Made by a program: the position numbers and the translations under genes
Assembly (NCBI GenBank): GCA_028023455.1
Contig: JAQFVV010001071.1
Location: 31,001-95,000, forward strand
DNA: 64,000 nucleotides
Direction of reading: 5' to 3'
DNA from: Epiperipatus broadwayi
Taxonomy: Eukaryota; Onychophora; Udeonychophora; Euonychophora; Peripatidae
The notes under the pieces: model-generated
The model's database searches: none
What the model was told of the DNA's origin: nothing
Seen by the model: the letters and a program-made list of their open reading frames with translations, nothing else
Shown: positions 40,093-59,610 of the stretch, piece by piece
Position numbering within the stretch: position 1 is the first letter of the stretch
How the letters are laid out: the number at the start of each line of letters is the position of its first letter

Positions 40093-43000
40093 TGTGACCT
40101 TTTATTTAGGTCCCTAAATTAATAATTCCAAAATTTTAAATTATGAAATATTTAACATCAAAATCTTACTAAAGTGGCTTTCAATAGAGATTGTTTTGAA
40201 TGTACTGGGAAATTTGCTTGAGTGGAGATAAGATTTCAAACCCAGCCTAGGCTCTGACTAGACTAAAATAACAATTTAAAAGTATTATTATTATTTGGTA
40301 GATAAATACATTGCTATTTTATTAGTTTTGAATAGCAATTGAAAGAAATAAACAATTAAATCAAATTTATAAATCTTGTAAAATAAATCATTATAGTAAA
40401 TTATTTAAGCATATTTTTTTAGTACTTAACACAAAGCTGTCTTAAGTAATAATGGGTAATTATTAAAAATGAAGACAGAGGGGGTAATACTAATTATGCA
40501 TACCAAAATCATTGGCTAATTCACTCCCAGAATGCATTATAATAAAAGCTATATATGTTCTAACATAGTTGTAGGGAGGTGGACTAATTAAGAAAAACAA
40601 GAACCAAGTAAACACAAACCTCAGCTCTGATTTAAAATAAAAAAAATAAATTAAAAATCAGAAAAATTCTGAAATCTAATTGTATGGAAGTAGATTACCT
40701 TGCTATCTAAAAATGTTTGAATAAGAAATCTTAAAACCTTGCTATCATTTTAAGCCATTTCCATGACGGCACATTTCCTGGGATTCATACTGGAGAAGGA
40801 AATTAAAACCATGGAGATAAGTTTTTATTTGAATAAATCTTATTTCAAACTCAGGAAATTTCAAGGAGAAGTAAGCTTTTATTTTTGTATTATTTATATG
40901 TTTAAAATTTCATCTTTAAAAATAATGCACAAATTATTTATAAGTGGACTAAAAAGTTGATAATGTTTGTACCTTCGCGCCATTAGTAAATATAGAGCAA
41001 AATAGATGTTTGGTTAAAAATCATAATTTTAAGAAAATAAATTCAAAATAGTTTTAAAAAGAGATTTCAGAAGATATTCGAAATAAAATTAAAAGTCATT
41101 TTATATCATATAATGTTAATAAAGTTTAAACAAATAATTGCATGATTTTATTCTCAATTCTCATCTGCCTATCTTCATCGCGTGCCAACTTTGTGTAATG
41201 TTAAAAAATTAAATGATTACAGATTCATTAAAATGTTGAAAATGTCATAGTGATAATTGAAATAATTCATTCTAATATTAATAATCACATCATACTTTAT
41301 CGATAAGAATGGAAGGAAATAAATATTTATTGTAAATTTTTATTGAGAAATATATGCCGCCATTATAATAATGTTTACAATATTGGAATATGCCCCATAT
41401 ACATATATGTATTATTGTGCAGGGAAGAATAAAATTAACCCACAGTTTTAAAAGAAAGGGAAATATAAATATGCTGCTTGTAATCAAATTCCACTAATTT
41501 TTTCAAGGAAAAATTATATTGATCTTAAATGTAATAAATAATTTTGTTATACTTCATTTGAAACGCTTACTGAATAAATCAATAAAGATTTTAAAAAGTT
41601 TGTTTTGAAAATTCCAATAACCTAAAGAATTATTTGTAGGAAAATTATCTAGAGAAAATTAGATAAACTTATTTTTTTAACTCTGCTACAATTGGAAGTA
41701 TGAATTTTAATTGCTTTGTCAATTATCGATATTAAAGCCATCAAATAATTTTACTCTTGGATAAGTGTTAAAAAATGCTCATTTCACACCCCACAGGAGA
41801 ATAAAATATATATGCATTATCGGGAATGTTTTGCTAACCACAATATTCATTCTTAATAGTCGTTTTTATTATTCTAACTCACCAGGACAAAATAAATTGG
41901 ATAAACAGAATATAAAATTTTAATGGATAAAAGTGTACTCTTATTTTTTTTTTTTATTACTGCTGTGTTATATATATTACTTACATAATGTGTTGTTTAG
42001 AAATTTTGTTTATAAAACCTATGCGTTTTACTGTGGCATGAAAAATATATACATTGAGTTAAAGAAAGAAAAGAAATGTGTAATATATATCTATTTTATG
42101 TATATATTTTTTTTTTAGTTAAGAGAAAACCGGAAAATATATATATCATTTATTTAAAGAGAGTGATAAAAAATATTTATTTCTCTCATTGTCTAAAACT
42201 AATTTTAAGGTATATTAAAAAGAGGTAAATGTACAGACATTTTATCAAAAATATATACTTTGGCATGACTGAATTATTTTCTGATATAAAAGAAAATTTG
42301 ATATAAACCTTTTTTTTTCATTTTGTAATTTGCTATAGAAGTGAACATGTCCACTTTGAATACAAATATAGGTTTGATCTTTATTGTTTAAATCCATTGT
42401 GCTCTCTTTAATAAAAATATAGTTGTCATTCTAAAATGATTAAAGATCATTGGACATAGGTATTTTGATTTGGCTGTTAATATATTAATGATTTTACATT
42501 ATAAAATGGAATATGTAGATTTTCACTGTTATTGTTGGTATTATTTTTGTCTTGCTATGATATTGAGAATGACTAGTGACAGTTTTGAGTTAATAGGATA
42601 TTCCAATTGAATGGCATCCAATATATTAATATCTATATGGAGCATAGGCTGATGGAGTGTCACCTATGGCTAATTTCATGAGAGAAAAGATGGATAGAAT
42701 CTGAATAGTAATTAATGATCATTAGTATAAATAATTCTAACAAGAAAGGATACCTATAGTTTGAATTCTAGTCTTTTCATGGTGAGGCAAGGCCCACACA
42801 TGTACATATAACCATAGAGAGGTATAGAATCAGCCATATATTATTATACAACTGTCATGTTGTTTTATAAAGTCTCCCATCTTAGTGTTAAATTCCTCAT
42901 GATAATATAGAGATAGTTTTTCCACCGTGTATTGGTGAAGTATAATAGGTCCAGATCACATAGCAAGTATAAAAATAGTGTTAAATGTAGGAACATTGAT

Positions 43001-45356
43001 CTAGCATAGTGTTTTCTTAATTGAAATGGTGTTTATGATGTTGTATGATCATCATCACTTATTGACAGGCCAGATCAAGAGCTATTTGCAATTGTAGAAT
43101 CTTAGGTGTAAAGCGAGAGATGCACATTAGCACAAGTTTCATCTTCATCCAATAATGATTTGACAATAAAATTGTAAGATCAGTTACATATTCAAGGGTT
43201 GAGCTTAGGACATAGGTAATGCTTAAAGAGATCTAGGTGTATTTGACTTTTAATGTCTAGTCTTCATTTAATGGACTAAACTTAGTCATTTCAAAGTTAA
43301 ATAAGTTGGTAATTGCACAGAAAGTGATAATTGCCCTTATCATATTCTGATAAAAGATAGGGCTTTGGGATAATGCAATACTTTTATAATGTTGGAATTC
43401 TAAATTTAAACTTTGTGCATATCCTAGAGTTCTAAATATACTGCTATTATGTAATTTAAGTGCTAGTTAGCCTAAATAAGTTTTAGTATCTTATTTTTAA
43501 AAATACGCCAAAGTGTAACAAATGATATTGTGAATATTAGGTTCTAAGCTGGTTATATCATTTGCTGAGTATATGGTCAAGGGGATAATAAGTATTTGTC
43601 CCATCCATAAATTATTTTAACAGATTAGTTTTATTTCATGCCATATCTGTAAATTAAAATTTTGTACATAGTGTAAATAAAGTTTGTTGTATTTAAAAAT
43701 TTATGTAGTTGCCTGTAGTCTTATTGCTAATTACCACATCTATACACTATTATTGTTATTGCTATCAACCTATCAGATTATAAATTGAAATCATCATCAA
43801 CCAATATAGCACTATTAACTATATTATGCTATATCATAATAATTTTGGTAAGTCTTATAATTTATTGGTACATCTAATGCATTATCACACAATAATTAAA
43901 ATGTTAATAACTTGTAGTACAGATTGTTTTAAATAATATATTAAAAGATAAACATAATCTTGATTTGATTGATTTAGTTAAATCTGCAGAGCTATCATTC
44001 ACTGATCTTGATCACATGGTTTATAATTATTTAAGAAAAGGAATTTGGTAAGTTATTGTTTTTTAATTATCAAAAAGTCATTTCCATTCATAAATTTTAA
44101 AGTTAATATTAGTTATAAAGTTTCTTTAGAACTGCTAAATATAATTCTTGATTTAAGTTATATTGAGAGCTATTAGGTGCATTATGTTTGGGTAGTGGTA
44201 AAATCCCTCTTACTGACCCAAATATAGTTTATATAATGATTTTGAGTGTTTGAACCCTGAGAAGAATTAGTGGTTAAATTTCAAGATAAATGTTAAATTT
44301 GTAATGAAATTTATATTTAGTCAATTGTTATAGTAAGACTTGAAATAGATTACTTTCACTGTTGCATGAAAGTCAACTAAGCTTTAAGATGCAAATTATT
44401 TTTTTTTTGTTGGTATAAAATGTATAGTTTGTTTTAACTTCATGATAATATTCTGGTTGTGTCAAGTTTGAGGTCCCTACTTTTATCACTTAATACTATA
44501 TTAGTTTATAGTTTAAGATTTCAGTTTTCATTATTAACAGTGTTCTTCAATTTCATCTTGATCAATTCTTTTATTTATTCATTCCCATTTGACATTAATT
44601 CATTATCAGAAGTGATTAATCATACATTAACTTTTATTCTCTTATCATCTTCACTATTCATTAACTATTATTCTATCATCCTCTTAATCATTCATTATTC
44701 TCATACATATTCATTTTTTTCTCTTCACTCTTAGATTCCTTTCATTCCACTATTCCATTATTACTTCTTTCCATCATCCATTAGTCATCTACATCATAAT
44801 TTACTTATCATTTTATTTATAAGTTTAATTGCATAATCATTCATGACAGATAATTATTAGTTATTTTATTAATTTTCTGAATATCAAATTTAACTCATCT
44901 CATTTTGTTTGTGTGGATTTCAGGGCTGGTTTGACCAGAAGTTATTATATTTATTAGTCACCTTGTGATCTTCTTTAGCTCGACAGTTTCATGCTGGTTT
45001 TATTCAATCCAGGAATCACACTGTTAGTTTTGCATTTTTGTTTCTTCATGCTTATATTATTGATCGTGTGAGTATGTTAGGTTCCATAAGAGAATTTAAT
45101 CACTAAAATGTGCGGTATGATTCATTGGTGACCAGCTAGATCAGGAAGCTAGGTTACAGATGCGATTATGGCACTTGCCAACATGACATGACTGTTTAGT
45201 AGATGAAGGCTGGCTGTTGCCAGGCTACAGTTGCGATTATGCTGACTAATGTGAATGGCATGATGATTGGCTGTATCTAGGGTACAGTAGTGATTATGGT
45301 GCCTAAAACATGTGATAGGATTCATTTATATTACAGCGGTCTGGGAGAAGGGTACA
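40093..45356. mobile_element. Segment X2: 5.3-kb TGT...ACA-bounded insertion, X1-like
   Basis: X2 begins TGTGACCTTTTATTTAGGTC, a terminal hairpin (GACCT/AGGTC), right after the TA tract that ends LTR element 2. It stops GGGTACA at the next TA tract. Subterminal motifs GGTTACAG, GGCTACAG and GGGTACAG (45152, 45223, 45291) echo the end, as in X1. One clearly similar block is shared with X1: TTCCTCATG..AATATA.AGATAGTT...CCACC at 22538-22571 and 42892-42927. No credible ORF was found; 44459-44734 is a pyrimidine-rich frame without motifs. I infer a giant solo LTR or a large non-autonomous transposon. Confidence 0.5.
45150..45300. repeat. Subterminal repeats of X2, about 70-bp spacing
   Basis: GGTTACAGATGCGATTATGG, GGCTACAGTTGCGATTATG and GGGTACAGTAGTGATTATGG start at 45152, 45223 and 45291. 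A further GGGTACA forms the terminus about 60 bp later. The spacing is regular and the intervening sequence is partly similar. Confidence 0.75.
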
Positions 45357-45509
45357 ATATATATATATTTTCTGAATAATATTAATATTTTGAAATTGAA
45401 CTGTGTTCAATCTCTGTTTGTGTTGAATTGAGATGATCGATCCCAGATTCAGGTTCCCAAACGTAATGGAATCACACCAAAAGAGATAAAATGCTCAATT
45501 ATTTAGTTA

Positions 45510-46340
45510 TTATTATGAACAATTTTAATCTAGGGAAATGATTATCTGTTCATCAATGACCAACAAGCGATGGTGTACAAGATAGAATGACTATACAAAA
45601 AAAGTGGTACACTACTTGATAATAACCATGGATAATGATCAGACTGAAACTTCAAATACAAGCCTTCATACAGATCCAGTTATATTTCCTGATCATTATC
45701 CACCCACATTTATAATATTTTCTGATATAAACATTAAATATAATATATCTGTATATCAGATGAGAAAATTTATTAGAATTATGCTAACTATAATAATAAA
45801 TTTATTTAATATAACAATAACAAAATATAAACAATATAACATCTTTTACATGTACATATTTACACAGTCAATATATTTAAATATAGAACATATATTGTAG
45901 AAATGTAACATTCAAAATGAATTTAAAAAATCAATCAAATTTATATATTTATTTTTCCCAAACTTGATTAATTTCTTAGTCTTAAATTCAACTATAAAAT
46001 TATAAAACTCTCAATATTTTAACATTCTTTTATATCTCCGAATTTAAATATATAATAAAGAGAGAAAAAAATATCAATATATTAATTTTTACTTAAATAG
46101 AAAACTTGTATTTTGCAAAGCAAAATTTCTTTTGATGTTATAATTCAAATTATTATTTATTCAATAAAAGTCATTTAAGCCCTACCAAATTTCTTTAATT
46201 TTGTTTTTCTAATAAATTCAACATATTAATTAACAATAAGATTTCTGCTCATAATGAATACTTCATCATAGTTTCACATCTAAATTATAAATAATTAAAT
46301 TTGAAGATTTTTTGGTAGGAAAACTAGGTATATTTAATGT
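45510..46340. repeat. Dispersed repeat, part A (copy 2)
   Basis: Uninterrupted paralogue of 18945-19810. The 98-codon frame at 45604-45900 lies inside it but is not kept in copy 1, so it is chance. Part A runs directly into part B here, giving the empty site for X1. Confidence 0.75.
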
Positions 46341-46349
46341 CTATATATT

Positions 46350-46985
46350 CTCTTCCTCAGTGATTTCCTTTTACAATCCGTAGATGACTTTTAAATTTCT
46401 CTAATTATCTAATTATTGAGTTTTGTTACAGTGTACACAAATAAAATCCAACATTAGCAGATATAATTAGGCATTATTCAATATTATTAAAGCACTATTG
46501 TAACTTCATGAAGAAAGCTATATTATCAGAAAGATGAAGCCACCATTCCAACTAATTTTTTACTCTATCATTATAAACATGTATGATAAAAAGTGAAGTC
46601 AGATGTCACATGACCTAATTTTAATAAAGCTCGTGTTTACAAATGTTATATATAGAGTTCGCAAAACAAACTCTATATATAATATTAATAATGTATGAAT
46701 ATACAAGAATCCAAATTATTTTCGCCAATGCAAATTTATGAGCAGTAATAATCACAACAAATTTTTATAGTAAATGCTAAATTGTTCTTTTTTTTAAAAT
46801 TTTATTATTCTCTTTGTCTTGCAACAATCCAAATTTTATAGCAAACATTGAATTGTCTGAATTAATCTGCTTCTGTTCTATTGGTTTTTTTTTTTTTTTA
46901 CATTGACACTTATTATTTTGAAAATAATTAATTTTATTTTCGAATTATTATCTTAAAAATAAACAAAGAAATATTCTTTCATTTT
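46350..46985. repeat. Dispersed repeat, part B (copy 2) with 115-bp insert
   Basis: Collinear with 24600-25160 except for about 46572-46690, which has no counterpart. That insert holds AATAAAG and ends near a 14-bp perfect hairpin (46646-46659 with 46669-46682, TTATATATAGAGTT). Confidence 0.7.
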
Positions 46986-52880
<5,895 letters not shown>

Positions 52881-54050
52881 TGTTTCATAGTATGTATTGT
52901 GGAATTGCTAAACCATGTTTGGACTCAGTACTGCTGATAGTTTCCCTACCAATGGTGCTGCTCTTCTGTCTGGTGGTCAAATTCTGCACTATGTTAATGA
53001 TGCATATGAATCTGACCATTACAATATACATGGACGTTTTTAATTTTAGAAGAAGAGGAGGCAAGAAAGATAAAGAATTAAAGGTGAGTTTTGTGATAAT
53101 TATATAAACTATAACAGTACGATTAAGATTTTCCAACCCTATTTGCCATGCCAGGGCACCATTAGGCTATTCGAATCTAGAAAAATTTATAAAGCTGGTA
53201 GATACATACGGGTGAGATTACTCTTTTATCAAACAGAAAGTATCAATTGCTAATTCTCAGAAAAACTGAGCTTATAATATCATGCTATATATTTAAAAAT
53301 GTCTAATTTTTGATTTTACAAAATATTCTTAATAAAAAAAAACAAGTTACTACCAAAAATTAATTAAACAAAAATTAATAGAACAAAACATTTTTATTAT
53401 AATGCACACACAACATTAAAAAGAAAAATTCTGAAAACTGAGTTAACGATTAAATATATTTATATATATGCACAAATGGAAGCATTTAATAGATTTAACA
53501 CAATTTTAATATTTTACTAAGTGCAAAAATGCTTCATAGAATATGCATATAACTAACTCCATTCTTTTAATTAACTCCAGGCTGCAAGTTCACATCCAAA
53601 TCAATGCCAGCTTACTGTTATACCGATGTTATCAATGCAAATAGAGAATGCTAGCATAAAAATTCATCCTCACAGGAAAGTACATCTGTAGCATGATATA
53701 ATTAGAGAAATAATGATCCTCATACAGTACAGAAATGTGCATCTGTCTAGCAAGGTAATCATTTGGAATTATATAAAAGACATGTACTATAAATGGGAGA
53801 TAGTGATCTTTGCCAATTTACTGTCCCAACCAAAGCATATGAAGATCAATGGCATAAGAAATACATCTATGACCATTGGCAACATGATGGTTACACTTTT
53901 GGGTCATGCATTCCAGGTGGATACTATGCCCTGCATGCTAACATGGCACAAGAGAATAAGAATCCAATACACTTTCCTCAGATTACATTTGACATAAAAC
54001 ACCCATACATCTTTCTACCAGCACCAAAATTAACCGACCTAAACTAACAT
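52881..54050 (+). other. Unassigned coding-like island (possible exon or pseudogene remnants)
   Basis: Two plus-strand pieces have protein-like composition. One is a 42-codon frame at 52915-53043 containing PTNGAALLSGGQILHYV and NDAYESDHYNIHG. The other is the 3' part of the frame 53793-54047, with KAYEDQWHKKYIYDHWQHDG followed by GGYYALHANM, ending in TAA at 54045. A good splice-donor match, AAG|GTGAGT, lies at 53080-53088 in a third frame. GC is above the local average. I do not recognise the family, and no acceptor, start or continuation could be tied to these pieces. A decayed host gene or transposon gene is equally possible. Confidence 0.25.
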
Positions 54051-56385
54051 AATCTTACATATCTATGCAAACATTTATGCCTATTTTTAAATTATTAATT
54101 TAAAAGAAATTAATGAGAAATGGGAATGAGAGTAGCAAACATAAAAAATTACAACAAATAATTGAAATTTCTATTTAGTCAGATAAGAGACTTCTTTAGA
54201 AGTTAGGTAACATTTAATATTTGGAAAAGTTTTTATTTTAAAGTTCATCACTTATTTAAGACAAAAGTTTATACTTTCCATGACCTCATATTACTTAATT
54301 CCATCTTTGTGGTCCTCGATGCATCACACAACTCCATTTGAAGGTCCTACTATCTAATATTTATGCTATTTTCAGGAAGACAAGTCCATCATTTACTGCT
54401 TTCCAGGAACAATCACTCTGGAGGTCATCTCATCTGGTGTAAATATGAAAAATGAAAATTTATTGCATGATCCATACATTTTGGAGATCCACAATAAACA
54501 AATACATGTTTAAACAATAAATACATAAATTAGCATGAGCAATCAAAAAGAACAAAACTCCCCTCTGTAAAAGTTTTCTTTTCTTCTTTTATATTTTGAA
54601 TTATCCTCAAATTCCAGGATCAATCTTGCCTGGCTTGGTGCTTTTCTTATTAGTGATAATGATTTTCTCTGTACCGTGTGTTCATTTGCATCATTATTGG
54701 CCAGTTCACTTTGAGTGGGAACACTAGATTTTATTATTAGTAATTTTTTTATTGAACTCTTATCTGATTTACAATTGATTAAATGCCCAAGAGTGTGTTT
54801 GCTATTACATCATTAAATTCATTTCCATTATACCATAGATTAAAAATAACTTTAAAAATATGTTAACGGCTTTTTTTTTACATTAAAATAGTCTTTTGTT
54901 TTTTAGATTTTTAACTTTTTAACTTAAATCAGTTTATCATCTGTGGATTTTATATGTATTACTTCTTGAATTTTTTTTTTTTTTTAGATATTTATTAATT
55001 TAAATCTATTTTCTTTAGTGATCTTTTTTTTCTATTTGACAGTGATGTAATGGCATACATGTATACCATTACAAAAACAAATTGTGACTCACAAATATAT
55101 CCATATATATCAAAACTGGTTCTTTGGCATGTTTATGTGGTATCTTTTAACTTTTTTTGAATCAATATTTTCAAAAGACTTTAACTATTAGCTAATTGTA
55201 GCTTTTCATTGTATGTTTTTTCAGTTATAATGCTACATTTCTTTAGAATATATTTGGAACAGTATTTATAACATAAATGAGGTTTATCATTCTCATGAAA
55301 TTCATGATCAATTTACCATATACATCTTATGTTTATTTCAGTGATAATGTATCTTGATGAATGATCTTATGAATTTATTTTAGAATCTAAAAGTCTATTT
55401 TTAAATGAATTTTTCTAATGTCTTTATATACCATGACATTTCAATTCTTAATAGTAAATGTGGCAAAGTATACCAACTGAGCTAAATTAACTAAATCATT
55501 GTGTTAAAATATTTTGTATTTAAATTTAAAGCAGTATCTGCACATTGGAATCAAGACTCATTCTATCCTTCTTTCTACCAAAATATTAAACTGATTCACA
55601 TTTTTAAGCTAATAGAAATCTAAATTAAAATCTATTGAAATTTTTCTGCAGCACTGCTTAATGAAGCAATTAAAATATTTGGAATATTAATTAATAGGTC
55701 ACATTCAACACATAAAAACAGTTTATACATTATATTTTAAATTGACAAAAATAATACAATCAGCAGCATACTGTAATTAAAAATCAAAAAGGAATTCTCA
55801 TTTTTACTCTTAAATTTAAAGCTTTAATATCAAACACACATTAATAAAAGTATTATATAAAATTAACAAAGTATTATATAAAATGTTTTAAAGACTAATT
55901 ATTATCAAGATAATAAATAAAGCTATTTAACATTAATTTTTATTTTAAATATCTCAATAATAACATTTCTTCTCACCCATTATAGACACTGCGCAATATG
56001 AATAAAATGTTTGTGAATCAATAAATTCTTTCACTTCAACTATTTTAAAGATTTTGAATGTTTAATTTTAATTTTATGATTATTATTATATATTGAATAT
56101 TCAAGGTTTTGTAGCATAATTTTTTTGAATATCCTAGTAGTTTTAAATTTTTTTAACATTTGCATTCTTACACCCAAATGAAGCTGTAGAGGATTTTCCA
56201 TTATCTTGATAATTACCAAGCAGTTTGGAGTTTTATTAGTGGTTCTTTGTTTCACAATTTGAATTCAAACACAGAATTCTAGATGTTAATGTTTATATAA
56301 AATGACTACTACATTATGTACAGGTATTTTCAATATTTGAAATATAAGATTAAAACAGTAACTGCTAGAAGGTTGTGTATTTTAA
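54051..56385. other. AT-rich DNA, nothing recognised
   Basis: Only short, low-complexity frames are present (for example 56040-56255 minus). No repeat edges or RNA motifs were seen. Confidence 0.5.
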
Positions 56386-56520
56386 TTCATGTCAAGTGCT
56401 ATGCCCTCTAATGTCATTCGAATAGTTTCTAGCTTATGAATTTCATCAGTAAGGTGTTTTAGATCTGGGAAGAGCTCACCTGTAGCATCTATTGATTACT
56501 ATAGTTGACATTGGATAACA
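56386..56520 (-). repeat. Decayed hammerhead-bearing repeat (60-kb family)
   Basis: On the minus strand the order CAGATCTAA, CTTACTGATGA, TTCAT..AGCTAGAAACTA, ATTAGAGGGCATAGCACT parallels the repeats at 60.1 and 60.6 kb (CAGATCCAA, CTGATGA, GAAA(C/T)TAGTC, ATATTGG, GCACTAGATGG). The core CTGATGA...GAAAC is kept, but the cleavage-site side reads TATTC where the 60-kb copies have TAGTC, and stem I no longer pairs. Confidence 0.45.
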
Positions 56521-57339
56521 CTTGTGTGGAAAAAAAATTAAATGGTTATCATGTGAAGTTTTAGAGCTTAAATATAAGACTAATTACAATACTTTTTAAA
56601 ACAGAAATATTCATCACATTTCCACCATTGTGAATAAAGATCAATTTTTTATTTTAAGATGGTGGAAGTTGCTTGATATATTTTCTTAACTATCTTCTAT
56701 GTGTTAGGCATTGTATATCAAATTTTTTTACTGATTTTAGTGGTGGCTATTTTACACTTGATAAAGCTAGGAGTACGTGAAAACTTCATTTTCTTAAACT
56801 AAAAAATTGACTTTCTTAGTACCATAATAAATTGGATTACTCTAAATTTCTTTATGCACTTTAACAATTTATCTAAATATGTTGTAATATTCTATGAGAG
56901 CAAAAAATTTTAAAAAATATTTAGCATATTTTAAACTACTGGCATGTTAAAAAGTTCTAGTGCTTTAGATAAATAATTGAGGCAAGTTTGGTGATGAATT
57001 TAATGACATTTGTTTATAAAATATGTTGTTTCAGAATTGATTTATCATAATGAAGATTTATAGAAAGGTATTGCAAAGTTTGTTTCTATGGAAATTATTG
57101 GGTGGTTAAAAAAACTGGATTATTACATTAAATTCAGATCACTGGAATGATGCAAGCATGATTTTTTATAATCTTTGAAATATTCTTAGATTTTGAAATA
57201 GATTCACTTTTTAAAAAAGTAAACTTATATATTTTTTCTTTATAAATTCAAATAATGCTTTGTTTTCATCCATTTTTTATATTTCAAAATTCTATAATTA
57301 TTGATTAGTGTATAGTTTTTTATCTGTTCTTTTTGTTGT
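56521..57339. other. AT-rich DNA, nothing recognised
   Basis: No frames, repeats or RNA motifs could be supported. Confidence 0.5.
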
Positions 57340-57998
57340 TCCAAACAATTTTTATTGAGGAAAATATTTCACTCCCTTCCCACAAATCAATTTTTGGTCA
57401 ACCATAGGGGTTTCACCAAGATCTCTCCTGTATGCCAACTCTGTAAAACTGACAATGAAATCCTTCAGCACTTCCTACTTAAATGTCCCTTTCTGCTTGG
57501 CATGAGAAATGTCATCAACTCCTGCCTTTCCTCACACAGGAATACCATCTTCAACCTCTAAGAATCCATAGAAACAGGGGTCTTTGTAGCTATTAGACTA
57601 TCATTTTTCCTCATCTATGCTCTCTGGTTACTCCGATGTGCCATTATCTTTGATGAGAGAGTACACCCAGTCAATCAAAAGCTTTTGAACTTAATTTGCT
57701 CTCTCAAAACCAGAGATATCAAACTAGTCCCACCTCCACTCTTCACAGACACTTGGGAAGTCCTCCAACTTTCATCCTCTCAGTCTCTGTCATAGGACTA
57801 AATCATAAAGACATGCATTTCAGACCAGCCATTTCCCCTTTTCACTCCTCATTTCCTTTTCACGTGTATCCTTTCCCTCTTACCATGTTGCTCCTGAAAT
57901 TTCAATTTATCATATAATCACTCTCTTGTAAACCTTTTTCTAACTGTATCTATATCTGTCTTTTTTTGATGAATAAACGTTCATCACTGAGAAAAAAA
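57340..57998 (+). mobile_element. LINE 3' fragment with zf-RVT-type zinc motif
   Basis: The frame from 57355 reads SPVCQLCKTDNEILQHFLLK and then CPFL. The C-x2-C...H-x4-C pattern with 'HFLLKCP' is the zinc-binding region found at the C-terminus of many non-LTR retrotransposon polymerases. After a TAA at 57559-57561 the same frame continues (GVFVAIRLSFFLIYALWLLR) to about 57790. The end carries AATAAA (57972) inside a small GATGAATAAACGTTCATC hairpin and an A-rich tail (57991-57997). The 5' part, including endonuclease and polymerase, is absent: a typical 5'-truncated insertion. Base composition is clearly GC-richer than the flanks, suggesting recent arrival. Confidence 0.65.
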
Positions 57999-58440
57999 CA
58001 TTTCATCTTCGCTACTATTCATAATTATATTAGAATATAAAGTTTTTTTTATTTTTATTTTGACTTTAATTAATTTAAAGTGAGATTCTTAAAGTTTTTT
58101 TTTTTTTTTTTTGGAGTCTTTGTAAAAATATCAGTCCCATAAAATAAATCTGACAATAATCTTTTAAATGAAAATGATGATATTGTAAACAGATAGGTCC
58201 GAACATCTTTTAAATAGTGATTCAAAGCTTTAGCTAATTCCATTTAATAATATATCTACCCTATCGATCTATTTAGATTTAAATAAAGATGTACACCATG
58301 GTAGAGTTAAAACTGTTCTTGTAATTTAAAAATGGAAAGAATACATTTATTTATAAAATTTATGAGTGTGTGAGAGAGGGGGGCTTAAATTATGATAGTG
58401 ATGAATATCGATATTATTTCAGCAAAATGTTTATAAAAAT

Positions 58441-59215
58441 TTTAGTGACGGTTCTTATTTATAAATGAAAAGTTATCAGAAACTCATTATGGGTTTAGAA
58501 AGTCAGAAAGTATTTCAAATATAGTTTTAATTTCCAATATATACACACACTAAAAAAATATTACGAGGAAAGGCATTTGTATATTGCTTTTTGTCAATCT
58601 ATTGAAGATATTTGACTCAATTATTTGAGAAGGTTTGGGCAATGTCTAAAATTATTGGATTTTATGGGTTTTATTTTTATTATATAGCTGCTACATAGTA
58701 ATGTGAGAAAAATCATTATTATTGATGGTAAAAAATTTAAATTATTTAAAATAAAAACTGGTATTAAATTGAAATGTGTGATAAACCCTGATTTATTGGT
58801 AGTTTTTGATGTAGACATTAAAATGTAACTAACATTTGATGATGGGAATTTTTAATTTAAACCCATTGAATTTAAAGAAAAACTTTATCTTGATTCTTAA
58901 ATTTACAGCTTGTTAATGATTATTTCAATCTTATATGATGCAACCTATAAAAAACTGAGGTTATAATGTAAAACACAGTTGCTTTAATAACAAAAATGGA
59001 AAAAAAATCGGCAGCAAATTTTATTTAAATAGTTACTGTTTGAAGAATATAGATAAATTTAAATATATTGAAAGACTTTTTTCATTAGAAAAGTTGGATT
59101 TAGGTGTTAAGGTTCAAGATAAATTTATTTTAAAAGTGAGACTCTATTGATCTAAGAATGGTGAAAATTTTTAATTTCATAATGTTATTCTAAAGATATG
59201 AAAATATATAAGAGG

Positions 59216-59295
<80 letters not shown>

Positions 59296-59610
59296 AATAT
59301 AATGATATTGATTTGTAATAATATGGTACACACTTTTATAGAATTGAGAATGTGAAGCAGATTAAAAGTAACAAAGATTTCTACAATGGAATTTTAGTAA
59401 ACTTGAGCAAGATTTTCTTGAGAAAGGAAGATTCTGATTTGCATCATAAAGATAGACAAACAAAAAAGTGAAATATGTTAATTTTTTCTGGTAGAATATG
59501 GATGAAGATAAATTCCAATGAAATATTACAATTAGATAAGGATTACAGTTTTTTTTAAAGAAAGGCTCAATGCAGAAGAGAGCAACATTACAAGTTGTCA
59601 AGTAAAAACA
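58441..59610 (+). pseudogene. Decayed RTE-like LINE, reverse transcriptase region
   Basis: Motifs appear in the order and spacing of an RTE-type reverse transcriptase. HYGFRKSESISNIV (from about 58485) matches the 'AGFR.GRS..DQI' block. VWAMSKIIGFYG (about 58640) matches the 'LW..L...G.P' helix. FKIKTGIKLKCVINPDLL (about 58745-58800) matches the 'F.(V/I).TGV.QGC.LSP.LF' block. The catalytic F/YxDD and downstream parts are not clear. A TA tract (59219-59291) interrupts the remnant, and stops occur throughout. Confidence 0.5.
59219..59291. repeat. (TA)n microsatellite, about 73 bp
   Basis: Pure TA tract inside the decayed LINE region. Confidence 0.95.

Noticed and set aside
44459-44734. 91-codon hydrophobic frame in X2
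   Set aside because: A pyrimidine-rich tract gives runs of L, S, F and I without motifs. Composition explains it.
45604-45900. 98-codon frame in dispersed repeat part A
   Set aside because: The collinear copy at 18945-19810 has stops and indels in this frame, so it is not a conserved coding region.
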